A DNA stretch of 33,859 nt from Rubellimicrobium sp. (GCA_019454835.1 JACFNP010000022.1:15967-49825); one strand, 5' to 3'. Shown: positions 9,262-18,570, counted from the stretch's first letter. Notes: generated by a model not told the origin, from the letters alone. Translations and numbers: made by a program.

Positions 9262-9789
9262 TCATGGCTCGGGTCCGGTCAGCGCCCAGATCGCGGTCAT
9301 CGGATCATGCGCGGCGCCCATTTCTTCCAGCCGCTCGGCGGCGGGGGCGGCGACCTGCGATTCGTAGCTTGCGGCGGGCCAGATCTCGAAATTGTCGCCC
9401 AGCCCGAGAATGACGACCTCGCCCTCGGCCAGCCCCAGCTTGGCGCGCTGCCGCTGCGGCAGCACCACGCGCCCGTCGCGGTCCAGCTCCAGCCGGATCG
9501 TGTTGCCGAGGATCGAGACCTGCGCCAGACGCCGCGCCTCGGCCTCGGCGGCGGTCCGGGGGCGGATCGACATGATCGTGTTCATGATGTCGGCAAAGGC
9601 ATCGACGGTCTGCACCATGAGGCAGCCCTTCAGATGCGGTCCGTATTGGACATAGAGCCCCGGCAGCGCGCCGCCGTCGCGGGCGGCAGGATCGCCCGCC
9701 TCGAGCACACGGCGGAAATCGGCAGGCACCGACAGACGGCCCTTGCCGTCCACCTTCTGCTGATATTCGCCCGTGAAGCCGAGAAACAC
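9262..9789 (-). CDS. mraZ: Transcriptional regulator MraZ
   Basis: A DNA-binding regulator of the dcw operon. In E. coli and Mycoplasma, MraZ binds short repeats in its own promoter. The product is 175 residues, with two SpoVT/AbrB-type halves, each with the family signature: [14 protein letters not shown] near the start and [14 protein letters not shown] in the second half. I chose GTG 9789 ([17 protein letters not shown]) because AAGGA lies about ten bases upstream and the protein then begins where MraZ proteins normally begin. The frame stays open 72 bases further, into the leader, without a good start. The C-terminal tail after DNFEIWP is a little longer than minimal MraZ. Confidence 0.95.
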   Translation of the reverse strand: MFLGFTGEYQQKVDGKGRLSVPADFRRVLEAGDPAARDGGALPGLYVQYGPHLKGCLMVQTVDAFADIMNTIMSIRPRTAAEAEARRLAQVSILGNTIRLELDRDGRVVLPQRQRAKLGLAEGEVVILGLGDNFEIWPAASYESQVAAPAAERLEEMGAAHDPMTAIWALTGPEP

Positions 9790-10084
9790 GGGGGGGCATC
9801 CTTTCGTCCCCCCGGTGTCGCTGTCTCCCCTTACGGGAAACGGCGGATCGAGTGCTGCCACGCTCGATCCGCCGCCCTCAGCCCGTTTCCGGGCGGTCTC
9901 CGACTGCGCGCGCCACCTGGGGGGATGTCTGCTGCCCGCGCGCCGGATCCTGGTCTGATGGCCGCCCCCGCTTGGGGTCAGAGGCGTGCCGGGTCGTGAG
10001 AGGGTGCCTGTATGAAACTGCCGATTTCCTTGCGGGGTCCTTGTCGTCCGGCCCCTTGTTCCGGTCTGCTCTCACTTGCCGGTG
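9790..10084 (-). ncRNA. upsM: Long mraZ 5' leader, putative UpsM-type sRNA
   Basis: About 295 bases separate the predicted start of transcription (near 10084) from the mraZ start codon. A published study of Rhodobacter sphaeroides describes a dcw leader of about this length that yields the sRNA UpsM by termination before mraZ. Here the leader would begin with a small hairpin (CTCAC/GTGAG, 10071-10086) and contain a strong 12-bp hairpin at 9841-9874. RNA ending there would be about 245 bases. Assignment rests on position and structure. I could not align it to R. sphaeroides UpsM, so the symbol is provisional. Confidence 0.6.
9838..9874 (-). terminator. Terminator-like hairpin in the mraZ leader
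   Basis: CGGCGGATCGAG and CTCGATCCGCCG form a perfect 12-bp stem around a 10-base loop. On the minus strand it is followed by TTTCCCG, a short T tract. This suits partial termination or a processing barrier about 50 bases before the mraZ start, and would set the 3' end of an UpsM-like RNA. The weak T tract means readthrough into mraZ is expected. Confidence 0.65.
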
Positions 10085-10090
10085 AGTGAA

Positions 10091-10119
10091 TGATTGCCAT
10101 GGGTCCGGTCGGGTGGCAA
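10091..10119 (-). promoter_or_regulatory. Putative dcw/upsM promoter
   Basis: On the minus strand, TTGCCA (10114-10119) and CAATCA (10091-10096) are separated by 17 bases, predicting transcription from about 10084. The -35 resembles the other candidates in the window and the -10 is weaker. The position, about 295 bases before mraZ, agrees with the long leader described in R. sphaeroides. Confidence 0.5.
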
Positions 10120-10162
10120 CGGGAAATTGCCCCACCAGTCGGGATTAACGGGCCACAACGGG
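10100..10162. promoter_or_regulatory. Phased GGG array, candidate MraZ-box operator
   Basis: On the plus strand TGGG or CGGG occurs at 10100, 10110, 10120, 10140, 10149 and 10159; the slot at 10130 reads CCCC. The spacing of 10, 10, 20, 9 and 10 bases places all copies on one face of the helix, overlapping and extending upstream of the predicted -35. E. coli MraZ binds TGGG-type repeats with 10-base spacing in its own promoter. The strand relative to mraZ may differ here, and no binding data exist. Confidence 0.55.
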
Positions 10163-10457
10163 AAAGATGGCGCCTGATCCGGGCCAGAGGTCATCCGAAA
10201 CCCACTATTTGTAGCGCAAACCATGTCCGCACCCCACAAGGTCCGGGCCTGCCCGGCGAGTTCCACGAAATCCCGAATCTTGTGGCGCCACCCGACCGCT
10301 GTTGCGCAAAGGCCCCTGTCAATCCGAAACCGTTTGGGGCGGATCGTGAACATCCGTCGCAGGGCAAAAGCCCGCACCGAATCGAACCGAATCACGCGCC
10401 CCGTGATCGCGGTGATCCGGCTCCGCACGACCGGACGATCGCGACGCCACCGCCCGC
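10163..10457. other. Intergenic stretch with no recognised feature
   Basis: Between the GGG array and the ThiE-like gene I see no convincing gene, tRNA or repeat. A minus-strand open frame (10072-10470) has no recognisable domain and runs through the promoter region, so it is treated as chance. No RNase P RNA signature was found on either strand. Confidence 0.5.
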
Positions 10458-10486
10458 TTCCCCCCTGCACCGGCCTCGGCTAGAAG
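10458..10486 (+). promoter_or_regulatory. Weak promoter candidate for the ThiE-like gene
   Basis: TAGAAG (10481-10486) resembles the -10 predicted for olsB, but the -35 position 17 bases upstream (TTCCCC) is poor. It is recorded because the gene needs its own plus-strand promoter, divergent from the dcw cluster. Confidence 0.3.
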
Positions 10487-10514
10487 CGCCGTCGTGAACC
10501 ACGAGGGCGCGGAC

Positions 10515-11147
10515 ATGGACGACAGCACCGGCGATCTGCCGCAACTCTATCTCGTCACGCCGCCCGACCCCGACCGCGAGGGGTTCGGCGACCTGATGGC
10601 CCGCGTGCTCGACGCCGCGCCGGTGGCCTGCCTGCGGCTGGCCATGGCGGGCAGCGACGAGGACCGCATCGCCCGCACCGCCGACGCATTGCGCGAGATC
10701 GCCCATGCCCGCGACATCCCGCTGGTCATCGCCCGGCACGGGCTGCTGGTCGAACGGCTCGGCCTCGACGGCGTGCATCTTGACGACGGCGCGCGGCAGG
10801 TCGGCAAATGGCGCAAGGAACTGGGTGCCGACGCCATCATCGGCGCCTTCTGCGGCCAGTCGCGCGATACCGGGATGACGGCAGGCGAGGCGGGGGCCGA
10901 TTACGTCGCCTTCGGCCCGGCGGGGGTGACGACGCTTGGCGACGGCAGCCGGGCGGAACGTGACCTGTTCGCCTGGTGGTCCGAGATGATCGAGGTGCCG
11001 GTGGTCGCCGAAGGCGCGCTGAGCGCCGGTCTGGTGCGCGATCTGGCGCCGGTCGCCGATTTCTTCGCGCTGGGCGAGGAAATCTGGAGCACCGACGACC
11101 CGGCGGCGGCGCTGGCGGCGTTCCACCGGATCATCACGGGCGGCTGA
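10515..11147 (+). CDS. ThiE/TenI-family protein (thiamine phosphate synthase-like)
   Basis: A protein of 210 residues with the TIM-barrel pattern of thiamine phosphate synthase: LPQLYLVTPP at the start, GLDGVHLDDGARQV, AIIGAFC, GADYVAFGPAGVTT and VPVVAEGALSAGLV. Several residues that bind pyrimidine or phosphate in ThiE differ. The usual Asn-Asp pair reads Ala73-Arg74 (VIARHG), HLGQ reads HLDD, and the Ser-His segment after IIG is CGQSRD. It may therefore be a TenI-like or divergent paralogue and not the main thiamine phosphate synthase. ATG 10515 has GAGGGC upstream; a GTG at 10494 is possible. Its 3' end overlaps the convergent olsA by 14 bases. Confidence 0.75.
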   Translation: MDDSTGDLPQLYLVTPPDPDREGFGDLMARVLDAAPVACLRLAMAGSDEDRIARTADALREIAHARDIPLVIARHGLLVERLGLDGVHLDDGARQVGKWRKELGADAIIGAFCGQSRDTGMTAGEAGADYVAFGPAGVTTLGDGSRAERDLFAWWSEMIEVPVVAEGALSAGLVRDLAPVADFFALGEEIWSTDDPAAALAAFHRIITGG

Positions 11148-11946
11148 ACCCGGCCCGCACCGCCGCCTCGGCCTCGGCGGCGATCTCCTTGCGCCCGGCG
11201 GACGGGGCAAAGGCGGCGTGGCGGATCACCTGCAACCGCCCCTGCCGCGGCTCGGCCAGCACCCGCAGCAGATGCGGCCCCAGCGCCATGTCGCCCCACC
11301 AGCCGTAGAACCGCGCATCCTCGCCCTCGGGCGCCTGCCAGCGGATCGTCACCGGCTGCACGACCAGCCCCGGCACTGCGTCACCGGCAAAGGCGGCAAA
11401 GAGCGCAGGCTTGAACGGCAGGACGCGCCGGCCGTCGCTGGACGTGCCTTCGGGGAACAGCACTAGCCGCTCGCCCTGCCCCGACCGCGCGCGCAGCACC
11501 GCGACCTGCGCCCCCGCCTCGCGGGCGTCGCGGCGGATGAAGACGGTCCCGGTGGCGCGCGCCAGCCAGCCGATGCCCGGCCAGCGCGCGACCTCGGCCT
11601 TCGAGACGAAGACCAGCGTCTGCCCGGCGTTCAGCGCGAAGATGTCGAGCCACGACGAATGATTGGCCACCAGCACCGCAGGCACCGGCGCGGGGGCGCC
11701 CAGATGCTGCGTCTCGATCCCCAGAAGCCGCAGGTTCACGCGGCAGACGGTCCGGGTGACATGCGGCGTCCACGGGCGGCGCGCGCCGTGCAGGGGGCGC
11801 TCGATGCCGCGCAGGACCAGATGCAGGCCCAGCCCGCCGAAGGTGACCAGCGCCACCGGCACGCCCCGTCGCAGCACCCGCCACCAGTCGCCCGCACCCA
11901 GACGGCGCGGCGGCGGCGGAGCGTCGCCCGTCCAGGTCGGGTTCAC
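11134..11946 (-). CDS. olsA: Lyso-ornithine lipid O-acyltransferase
   Basis: A PlsC-type acyltransferase that adds the second, ester-linked acyl chain to lyso-ornithine lipid, at the inner membrane. The 270-residue product has an N-terminal hydrophobic segment (about 28-46), the catalytic HX4D motif NHSSWLD (His96 to Asp101), FIRRDAR, the phosphate-binding FPEGTSS (164-170) and VVQPVTIRW. By sequence alone it could be a 1-acylglycerol-3-phosphate acyltransferase; adjacency to olsB makes OlsA the better call. The GTG start overlaps the olsB stop (GTGA), so the pair is coupled. The frame is open upstream but there it is antisense or shadow sequence. Confidence 0.85.
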   Translation of the reverse strand: MNPTWTGDAPPPPRRLGAGDWWRVLRRGVPVALVTFGGLGLHLVLRGIERPLHGARRPWTPHVTRTVCRVNLRLLGIETQHLGAPAPVPAVLVANHSSWLDIFALNAGQTLVFVSKAEVARWPGIGWLARATGTVFIRRDAREAGAQVAVLRARSGQGERLVLFPEGTSSDGRRVLPFKPALFAAFAGDAVPGLVVQPVTIRWQAPEGEDARFYGWWGDMALGPHLLRVLAEPRQGRLQVIRHAAFAPSAGRKEIAAEAEAAVRAGFSRP

Positions 11947-12695
11947 GCCCGCCCGCCCTGCGCGTAGATCGCCCGCCGCGCCGGGGTCATCGCATCGAGA
12001 TCGAGGATCAGGCAGACATCGGTGGTGTTGAAGTCTGGATCGACATAGACCCCTTCGCCCACCACGCCGCCAAGGCGCAGGTAGGCCTTGACGAGCGCGG
12101 GCATCGCCAGCATCGCCGCGCGCCGGTCGATCCGTTCGGGCGGCAGCACCGGCGGCACCTGCCGCGCGCGCACCCGCAGCGCCTGTGGCGCGAGGTGATG
12201 CGTGTGCAGCCACGACAGCGGCTGCGCCAGCGCGGCGACATCGACCCCCGGCAGCGAGGCCGCGCCGAACAGCACCGCCACGCCGCGCGCGGTGACGATC
12301 CGGGCGAGACCGTGCCAGAGGTGATACATCGCCGCCCCGCCGCGATGGCCGGGATGCAGACAGGTGCGCCCCATCTCCATCAGCGCGCGCCCCGAGGCCA
12401 GCAGCGGTGCCAGATCGAATTCCGAGGCGCAGTAGAAGCCCCCCGCCCGCGCCGCGCAGGCCGAGTCGATGATCCGCGTGGTGCCGACGACCCCCGGTCC
12501 CGCATGATCGACCAGCAGCAGATGTTCGCAGAGCGGATCGAAGCTGTCGGATTCCAGGCGGCGCGCATGATCGACGCTGGCGCCGTGCACGCCCAGTTCA
12601 TCCGCAAAGACCTCGTAGCGCAGGGCAAGGGCCGCGCGCAGATCCTCTGCATCGCGCGCCAGTCGCACCTCGTATCGGGGCGGGTCTGCCGTCAT
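11943..12695 (-). CDS. olsB: L-ornithine N(alpha)-acyltransferase
   Basis: A GNAT-fold enzyme that transfers a 3-hydroxyacyl chain from acyl carrier protein to ornithine, the first step of ornithine lipid synthesis. The 250-residue product shows the OlsB/hemolysin-like pattern: ALALRYEVFADELG, the acidic run ESDSFDPLCEHLLLVD, GTTRIIDS, YCASEFDL, MEMGRTCLHPGHRGGAAMYHLW, and a C-terminal VYVDPDFNTTDVCLILDLD. ATG 12695 has GGAGGCACG directly upstream, a near-ideal ribosome site. It sits about 15 bases after a predicted transcription start and is followed by coupled olsA. Such pairs supply phosphorus-free membrane lipid, often important under phosphate limitation. No clear Pho box was seen. Confidence 0.92.
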   Translation of the reverse strand: MTADPPRYEVRLARDAEDLRAALALRYEVFADELGVHGASVDHARRLESDSFDPLCEHLLLVDHAGPGVVGTTRIIDSACAARAGGFYCASEFDLAPLLASGRALMEMGRTCLHPGHRGGAAMYHLWHGLARIVTARGVAVLFGAASLPGVDVAALAQPLSWLHTHHLAPQALRVRARQVPPVLPPERIDRRAAMLAMPALVKAYLRLGGVVGEGVYVDPDFNTTDVCLILDLDAMTPARRAIYAQGGRA

Positions 12696-12717
12696 CGTGC
12701 CTCCGCTTTCGCGGCGG

Positions 12718-12746
12718 CTTCTAGGCAGCGGGTAACTTCTTGGCAA
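12718..12746 (-). promoter_or_regulatory. Predicted olsBA promoter
   Basis: On the minus strand, TTGCCA (12741-12746), 17 bases, then TAGAAG (12718-12723), predicting transcription from about 12711. This leaves a leader of about 15 bases containing the GGAGG ribosome site of olsB. Confidence 0.55.
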
Positions 12747-12874
12747 CTCTTTGCGGTCAGAAGGGGTAGGTGACTGGTTGACCCCACCGGGATTTGATCG
12801 CCCCATGATTGTGCCGCCCCGCCCCGCCCGCCTCACCGCCCGCCCGTCCCGCCTGCCCTGCCGGATCGCCGCGC

Positions 12875-13474
12875 ATGACTGACCAGCCCGACCTTGGGGC
12901 GCTGATCGCCTCGCGCATCTGCCACGACCTCGTCGGGCCGCTTGGCGCCATCGGCAACGGGGTGGAACTGCTGTCCCTCACCGGCGCGGCGGGGGACGGC
13001 GACGAAATGGCCCTCATCCAGCAAAGCGTCGCCGATGCCGCCGCGCGGCTGCGCTTCTTCCGGCTGGCCTACGGCGCCGCCACCCCCGGCCAGACGGTCG
13101 CGCGGGCCGACATCCTGCAGGTGCTGGCCGCCGTCTCGCGCGCCGGGCGGGTGTCGTTCCTGTGGTCGGCCGACGGCGACCAGCCCAGGGACGAGGTGCG
13201 CGCCGTCTTTCTTGCGCTGCAATGTCTCGAAACCGCCCTGCCTCTCGGGGGCGAGGTGCGGATCACCCGGCTGGCGGACGGCTGGCGGATGGTGGCGGAC
13301 TCGGCGCGGTTGCAGGTCGATGCCGGATTGTGGGCCGGGCTCGCCGGGGGCAGCGCGGCGCCCGACGTGGCTCCGGAACGGGTGCAGTTCGCGCTGCTGC
13401 CCAGGGTGCTGATGGCGCTCGGGCGGACGCTCGCGGTCGAAACCGGCGCCGGAGAGGTGGCGCTGCGGTTCTGA
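12875..13474 (+). CDS. chpT: Histidine phosphotransferase ChpT
   Basis: The phosphotransfer protein that, in alphaproteobacteria, relays phosphate from CckA to CtrA and CpdR, linking cell cycle, motility and gene transfer agent control. The 199-residue product has the phospho-accepting His17 in ASRICHDLVGPLGAIGNG, a dimerisation helix region (MALIQQSVADAAARLRFFRLAYGA), and a degenerate ATPase-like C-terminal half (residues about 85-199) without ATP-binding boxes, as in known ChpT. ATG 12875 gives MTDQPDLGALIASRICHD. The open frame upstream is Pro/Arg-rich and probably untranslated. It is divergent from olsBA and followed by the large repeat array. Confidence 0.9.
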   Translation: MTDQPDLGALIASRICHDLVGPLGAIGNGVELLSLTGAAGDGDEMALIQQSVADAAARLRFFRLAYGAATPGQTVARADILQVLAAVSRAGRVSFLWSADGDQPRDEVRAVFLALQCLETALPLGGEVRITRLADGWRMVADSARLQVDAGLWAGLAGGSAAPDVAPERVQFALLPRVLMALGRTLAVETGAGEVALRF

Positions 13475-13502
13475 GGCGGGGTGAGCGGCGGGCTGCATAT
13501 TT

Positions 13503-13514
13503 CGTCATTGCGAG
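13503..13514. repeat. Solo repeat end before the array
   Basis: CGTCATTGCGAG, the exact 12-base terminus of the palindromic elements, lies five bases before the first complete element. It suggests a lost or deleted neighbouring copy. Confidence 0.6.
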
Positions 13515-13519
13515 TATGC

Positions 13520-13607
13520 CGTCATTGCGAGGCAACGCAGCCGACGAAGCAAGCTCGATGTTGCGTGCGAGCGGTCGGGGTTGCTTCGGCTTCGCCTCGC
13601 AATGACG
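13520..13607 (+). repeat. Array unit A1 (type A palindrome)
   Basis: CGTCATTGCGAG and CTCGCAATGACG ends. The centre GATGTTGCGTGCGAGCGGTC reads forward on the plus strand. First complete unit of the A-B-A-B-A array. Confidence 0.88.
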
Positions 13608-13617
13608 GGAGTTATTT

Positions 13618-13707
13618 CGTCATTGCGAGGAGCCGAAGGCGACGTGGCAATCCACGGCGCCGGGTGCTGCACCCGGTGTGGATTGCTTCACTTCGTTCGC
13701 AATGACG
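13618..13707 (+). repeat. Array unit B1 (type B palindrome)
   Basis: It shares the same 12-base termini but has a different inside: GACGTGGCAATCCACGG, a GCCGGGTGCTGCACCCGG hairpin core, then GTGGATTGCTTCACTTCG. The core is itself a perfect small inverted repeat. Confidence 0.88.
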
Positions 13708-13715
13708 AATCCCCC

Positions 13716-13803
13716 CGTCATTGCGAGGAGCCGCAGGCGACGAAGCAACCCCGATGTTGTGTGTGAGCCGTCGAGGTTGCTTCGGCTTCGCCTCGCAATG
13801 ACG
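13716..13803 (+). repeat. Array unit A2 (type A palindrome)
   Basis: A clear copy with intact CGTCATTGCGAG/CTCGCAATGACG ends, inner arms GAAGCAACCCCGA and TCGAGGTTGCTTC, and centre TGTTGTGTGTGAGCCG. It lies 196 bases after A1. Confidence 0.9.
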
Positions 13804-13812
13804 GGAGTTTCT

Positions 13813-13902
13813 CGTCATTGCGAGGAGCCGAAGGCGACGTGGCAATCCACGGGGCCGGGCGCTGCGCCCGGTATGGATTGCTTCACTTCGTTCGCAATGA
13901 CG
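13813..13902 (+). repeat. Array unit B2 (type B palindrome)
   Basis: Nearly identical to B1 and 195 bases after it. The core here is GCCGGGCGCTGCGCCCGG: paired changes on both arms preserve the hairpin (GGTG/CACC in B1, GGCG/CGCC in B2). Confidence 0.9.
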
Positions 13903-13910
13903 AGACCGCC

Positions 13911-14000
13911 CGTCATTGCGAGGCGGCGCAGCCGACGAAGCAACCCCGATGCGGTGTGTGAGCGGTCGGGGTTGCTTCGGCTTTCGCCTCGCGGGTGACG
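13911..14000 (+). repeat. Array unit A3 (type A palindrome, decayed right end)
   Basis: The left end CGTCATTGCGAG is intact. The right end reads CTCGCGGGTGACG, so it has diverged at the outer edge of the array. Centre GATGCGGTGTGTGAGCGGTC. Confidence 0.82.
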
Positions 14001-14030
14001 GGATTTGTGGATGGCGCCGCCGCGCCCCGC

Positions 14031-15286
14031 TCAGGGGCGGATCGTGCCGTCGCCCTCGACCAGATACTTGAACGAGGTCAACTGCTCGGCCCCCACCGGC
14101 CCGCGCGCGTGCAGCTTGCCGGTGGCGATGCCGATTTCGGCGCCCATGCCGAATTCGCCGCCGTCGGCGAACTGGGTCGAGGCGTTGCGCATCAGGATCG
14201 CCGAATCGAGCCGCTCGAAGAACCGCGCGGCGGCGGCGTCATCCTCGGTCAGGATCGATTCGGTATGCTGTGACCCGTAGCGGTTGATATGGGCAATCGC
14301 CTCGTCCACGCCGTCGACCAGTTTCGCGGCGATGATCCGGTCCAGGAATTCGTGCCCGAAATCCTCGGGCTGCGCCTGCACCGTGCCCGGCACCTTCAGA
14401 AGCTCGCCCTCGGTGCGCACCTCGACACCGGCGTCAAGCAGGTCCTGCACCAGCACCGCGCCGTGCTGGGTGTAGAACTTCCAGTCGATCAGCAGGCATT
14501 CGGCGGCGCCGCAGACGCCGGGGCGGCGCAGCTTGGCGTTCATCACCACCCGGCGTGCCTTGTCGAGGTCGGCGGCCCCGTCGGCATAGACGTGGCAGAT
14601 GCCTTCGAGATGCGCGAACACCGGCACCCGCGCCTCGCGCTGGACAAGGCCAACCAGCCCCTTGCCGCCCCTCGGCACGATCACGTCGATCAGGCCCGTG
14701 GCCTGCAACATCGCCGTCACCATCTCGCGGTCGCGGGTGGCGACCTGCTGGATCGCGGCCTCGGGCAGGTTCGCCTGCCGCAGGCCCTCGACCATGCAGT
14801 CGTGGATCGCCGTCGAGGAATGGAAACTTTCCGAGCCGCCGCGCAGGATCACCGCATTGCCCGCCTTCAGCGCCAGCGCGCCCGCATCCGCCGTCACGTT
14901 GGGGCGCGATTCGTAGATCACGCCGATGACGCCCAGCGGCGTGCGCACCCGGCGGATATGCAGCCCGCTGGGGCGACCCCATTCGGCGATCACCTCGCCG
15001 ACCGGGTCCTTCTGTTCGGCGATCATGCGCAGGCTGTCGGCGATGGCGCGGATGCGCCCCTCGTCCAGCCGCAGCCGGTCGAGCATCGCCGCCGACAGGC
15101 CCTTGGCCCCGGCCTCGTCCATGTCGCAGACATTGGCGTCCAGCACCTCCTGGCGCCGGTCCCACAGGGCATGGGCGGCGCCGACCAGCGCGGCGGCCTT
15201 GCGCTCGGACGAGGCAAAGGCCATCTGCGCCGCCGCATCGCGGGCGGCATGGCCCAGTTCGGCCATCAGTATCGTTGCATCGGACA

Positions 15287-15287
<1 letters not shown>
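14031..15287 (-). CDS. proA: Glutamate-5-semialdehyde dehydrogenase (gamma-glutamyl phosphate reductase)
   Basis: Catalyses the NADPH-dependent reduction of glutamyl 5-phosphate, the second step of proline synthesis, in the cytoplasm. The 418-residue product has the aldehyde dehydrogenase fold, with [40 protein letters not shown] and the catalytic cysteine in [13 protein letters not shown], plus the C-terminal YGSQHTESI and [12 protein letters not shown] blocks. The start codon overlaps the proB stop by one base, so the two are coupled. Its 3' end faces the repeat array and convergent chpT. Confidence 0.97.
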
Positions 15288-17459
<2,172 letters not shown>

Positions 17460-17504
17460 GCGACGTGCGGCGCGGGCGGGGGTGGTCGGGCAGGCGCCAT
17501 ATCC

Positions 17505-17592
17505 CGTCATTGCGAGGAGGCGCAGCCGACGAAGCAACCTCGATGGTGTGTGTGAGCGGTCGAGGTTGCTTCGGCTGCGCCTCGCAATGACG
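17505..17592 (+). repeat. Type A palindromic repeat between obgE and the acyltransferase gene
   Basis: Clean CGTCATTGCGAG/CTCGCAATGACG ends with GAAGCAACCTCGA and TCGAGGTTGCTTC arms and centre TGGTGTGTGTGAGCGG. The paired change CCTCGA/TCGAGG (CCCCGA/TCGGGG elsewhere) keeps the stem intact. It lies upstream of both predicted divergent promoters. Confidence 0.9.
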
Positions 17593-17624
17593 GAACCTGC
17601 CGTGCGCGCGCTTGCCCTGTCCGC

Positions 17625-17653
17625 TTGGCAGCGTGGCGCCCCTGCCCTATCGG
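17625..17653 (+). promoter_or_regulatory. Predicted promoter of the lipid A-type acyltransferase gene
   Basis: TTGGCA (17625-17630), 17 bases, TATCGG (17648-17653), predicting a start near 17660, about 26 bases before the start codon. Confidence 0.5.
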
Positions 17654-17685
17654 GAACGGCAGGCAGACAAGGTGGCGCGGGTCGG

Positions 17686-18570
17686 ATGAAACGGGGTGGC
17701 AGGGGTGCCGAGCTGGCGGACAGGGCGACCGACTGGCTGTTGCGCGCGATCCTCGCGGTGCTGGGGCGGCTGCCCTATCCGCGCCGCGTCGCGCTGGGTG
17801 GCGCGCTGGCGCGGCGCGTGATCGGGCCGCTGGCGGGCTACCGGCGCCGGGCGCTGGCCAATCTTGCGCTGATTCATCCCGACTGGCCCGAGGCGCGGCG
17901 CCGCGCGGTCGCCACCGCGTCGCTCGACAATTTCGGGCGCACATTGATCGAGAACTATTCGGGCGACGCCCTCGCGCGCCAGCTTGCCGACACCGTCCCC
18001 GCCGGGCCGGGCGTCGCCGCGCTGGCCGAGGCGCGGGCCGCCGGGCGCGCGGTGCTGTTCGTCACCGGCCATTTCGGCAACCACGAGGTGCCGCGCCGCT
18101 GCCTTGCCGCGCAGGGCTACCGGATCGGCGGCATCTACCGCGCGATGAAGAACCGCCATGTGAACGCCCATTACGTCACCACGCTCAGTTCGGTCTCGGG
18201 CGAGGTGTTCGAGCAGGGCCGCGAGACCACCGGCTTCGTGCGCGCGCTGAAGGCGGGCGGCATGATGACGATTCTCTTCGACGTGCACGACGCGCGCGGC
18301 ATCCCGCTGCCCTTTCTGGGGCGCGCGGCGCTGACAACCACGTCGCCCGCCGATCTGGCGCTGCGCTATGATGCGCTGGTGCTGCCCTATTTCGGCATCC
18401 GGCGGGAAAACGGCCTTGATTTCGACGTGGCGGTCGAGGCCCCGGTGCCGCACGGCCCGCCCGAGGACATGATGCGCGAGATGACCCGGCGGCTGGAAGC
18501 GCGGATCGCCGCACATCCCGCGCAATGGCTCTGGGTGCACCGGCGCTGGAAATACCGGCCGGAAGGTTAG
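17686..18570 (+). CDS. LpxL/HtrB-family lipid A biosynthesis acyltransferase
   Basis: A lysophospholipid/lauroyl acyltransferase-family protein of 294 residues, expected at the inner membrane, which would transfer a secondary acyl chain to lipid A precursor. It has the family pattern: a short N-terminal amphipathic or hydrophobic segment (AILAVLGRLP), RRALANLALIHPDW, the catalytic HX4E/D motif in TGHFGNHE (His129 to Glu134), GGIYRAMKNRHVN, FDVHDARGIPLPFLGR and a C-terminal WLWVHRRWKYRPEG. Which acyl chain it adds cannot be told from sequence, so no symbol is given. ATG 17686 fits the family length. The frame is open far upstream as a shadow of obgE. The ribosome site is weak. Confidence 0.88.
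   Translation: MKRGGRGAELADRATDWLLRAILAVLGRLPYPRRVALGGALARRVIGPLAGYRRRALANLALIHPDWPEARRRAVATASLDNFGRTLIENYSGDALARQLADTVPAGPGVAALAEARAAGRAVLFVTGHFGNHEVPRRCLAAQGYRIGGIYRAMKNRHVNAHYVTTLSSVSGEVFEQGRETTGFVRALKAGGMMTILFDVHDARGIPLPFLGRAALTTTSPADLALRYDALVLPYFGIRRENGLDFDVAVEAPVPHGPPEDMMREMTRRLEARIAAHPAQWLWVHRRWKYRPEG

Larger units (their letters stand above)
13520..14000 (+). repeat. Ordered A-B-A-B-A array of palindromic repeats
   Basis: Five palindromic elements start at 13520, 13618, 13716, 13813 and 13911, a step of 97-98 bases. Types alternate. Spacers after A units are alike (GGAGTTATTT, GGAGTTTCT), and so are spacers after B units (AATCCCCC, AGACCGCC). The simplest reading is 2.5 copies of a roughly 196-bp A+B unit, made by tandem duplication. 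The array fills the convergent gap between chpT and proA and carries no gene; open frames across it encode only repeat-derived peptides. Confidence 0.88.

Noticed and set aside
10072-10470. Minus-strand open frame of 132 codons upstream of mraZ
   Set aside because: It covers the predicted promoter and GGG array, lacks a ribosome site and has no recognisable domain.
9790-10500. RNase P RNA gene upstream of mraZ
   Set aside because: The conserved GGAAAGTCCGGGC-type core and its partner segment are absent on both strands.
13481-13998. Several short open frames across the repeat array
   Set aside because: Their products are translations of the palindromic repeats (recurring [14 protein letters not shown]-type peptides).
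13520-14000. CRISPR array
   Set aside because: Units are about 90-bp palindromes of two alternating types with 8-10 base related spacers, not short repeats with unique spacers, and no cas genes are present.
17686-18570. Long form of the acyltransferase starting at 16105
   Set aside because: The extra 527 codons are antisense to proB and obgE plus repeat DNA; homology begins at ATG 17686.
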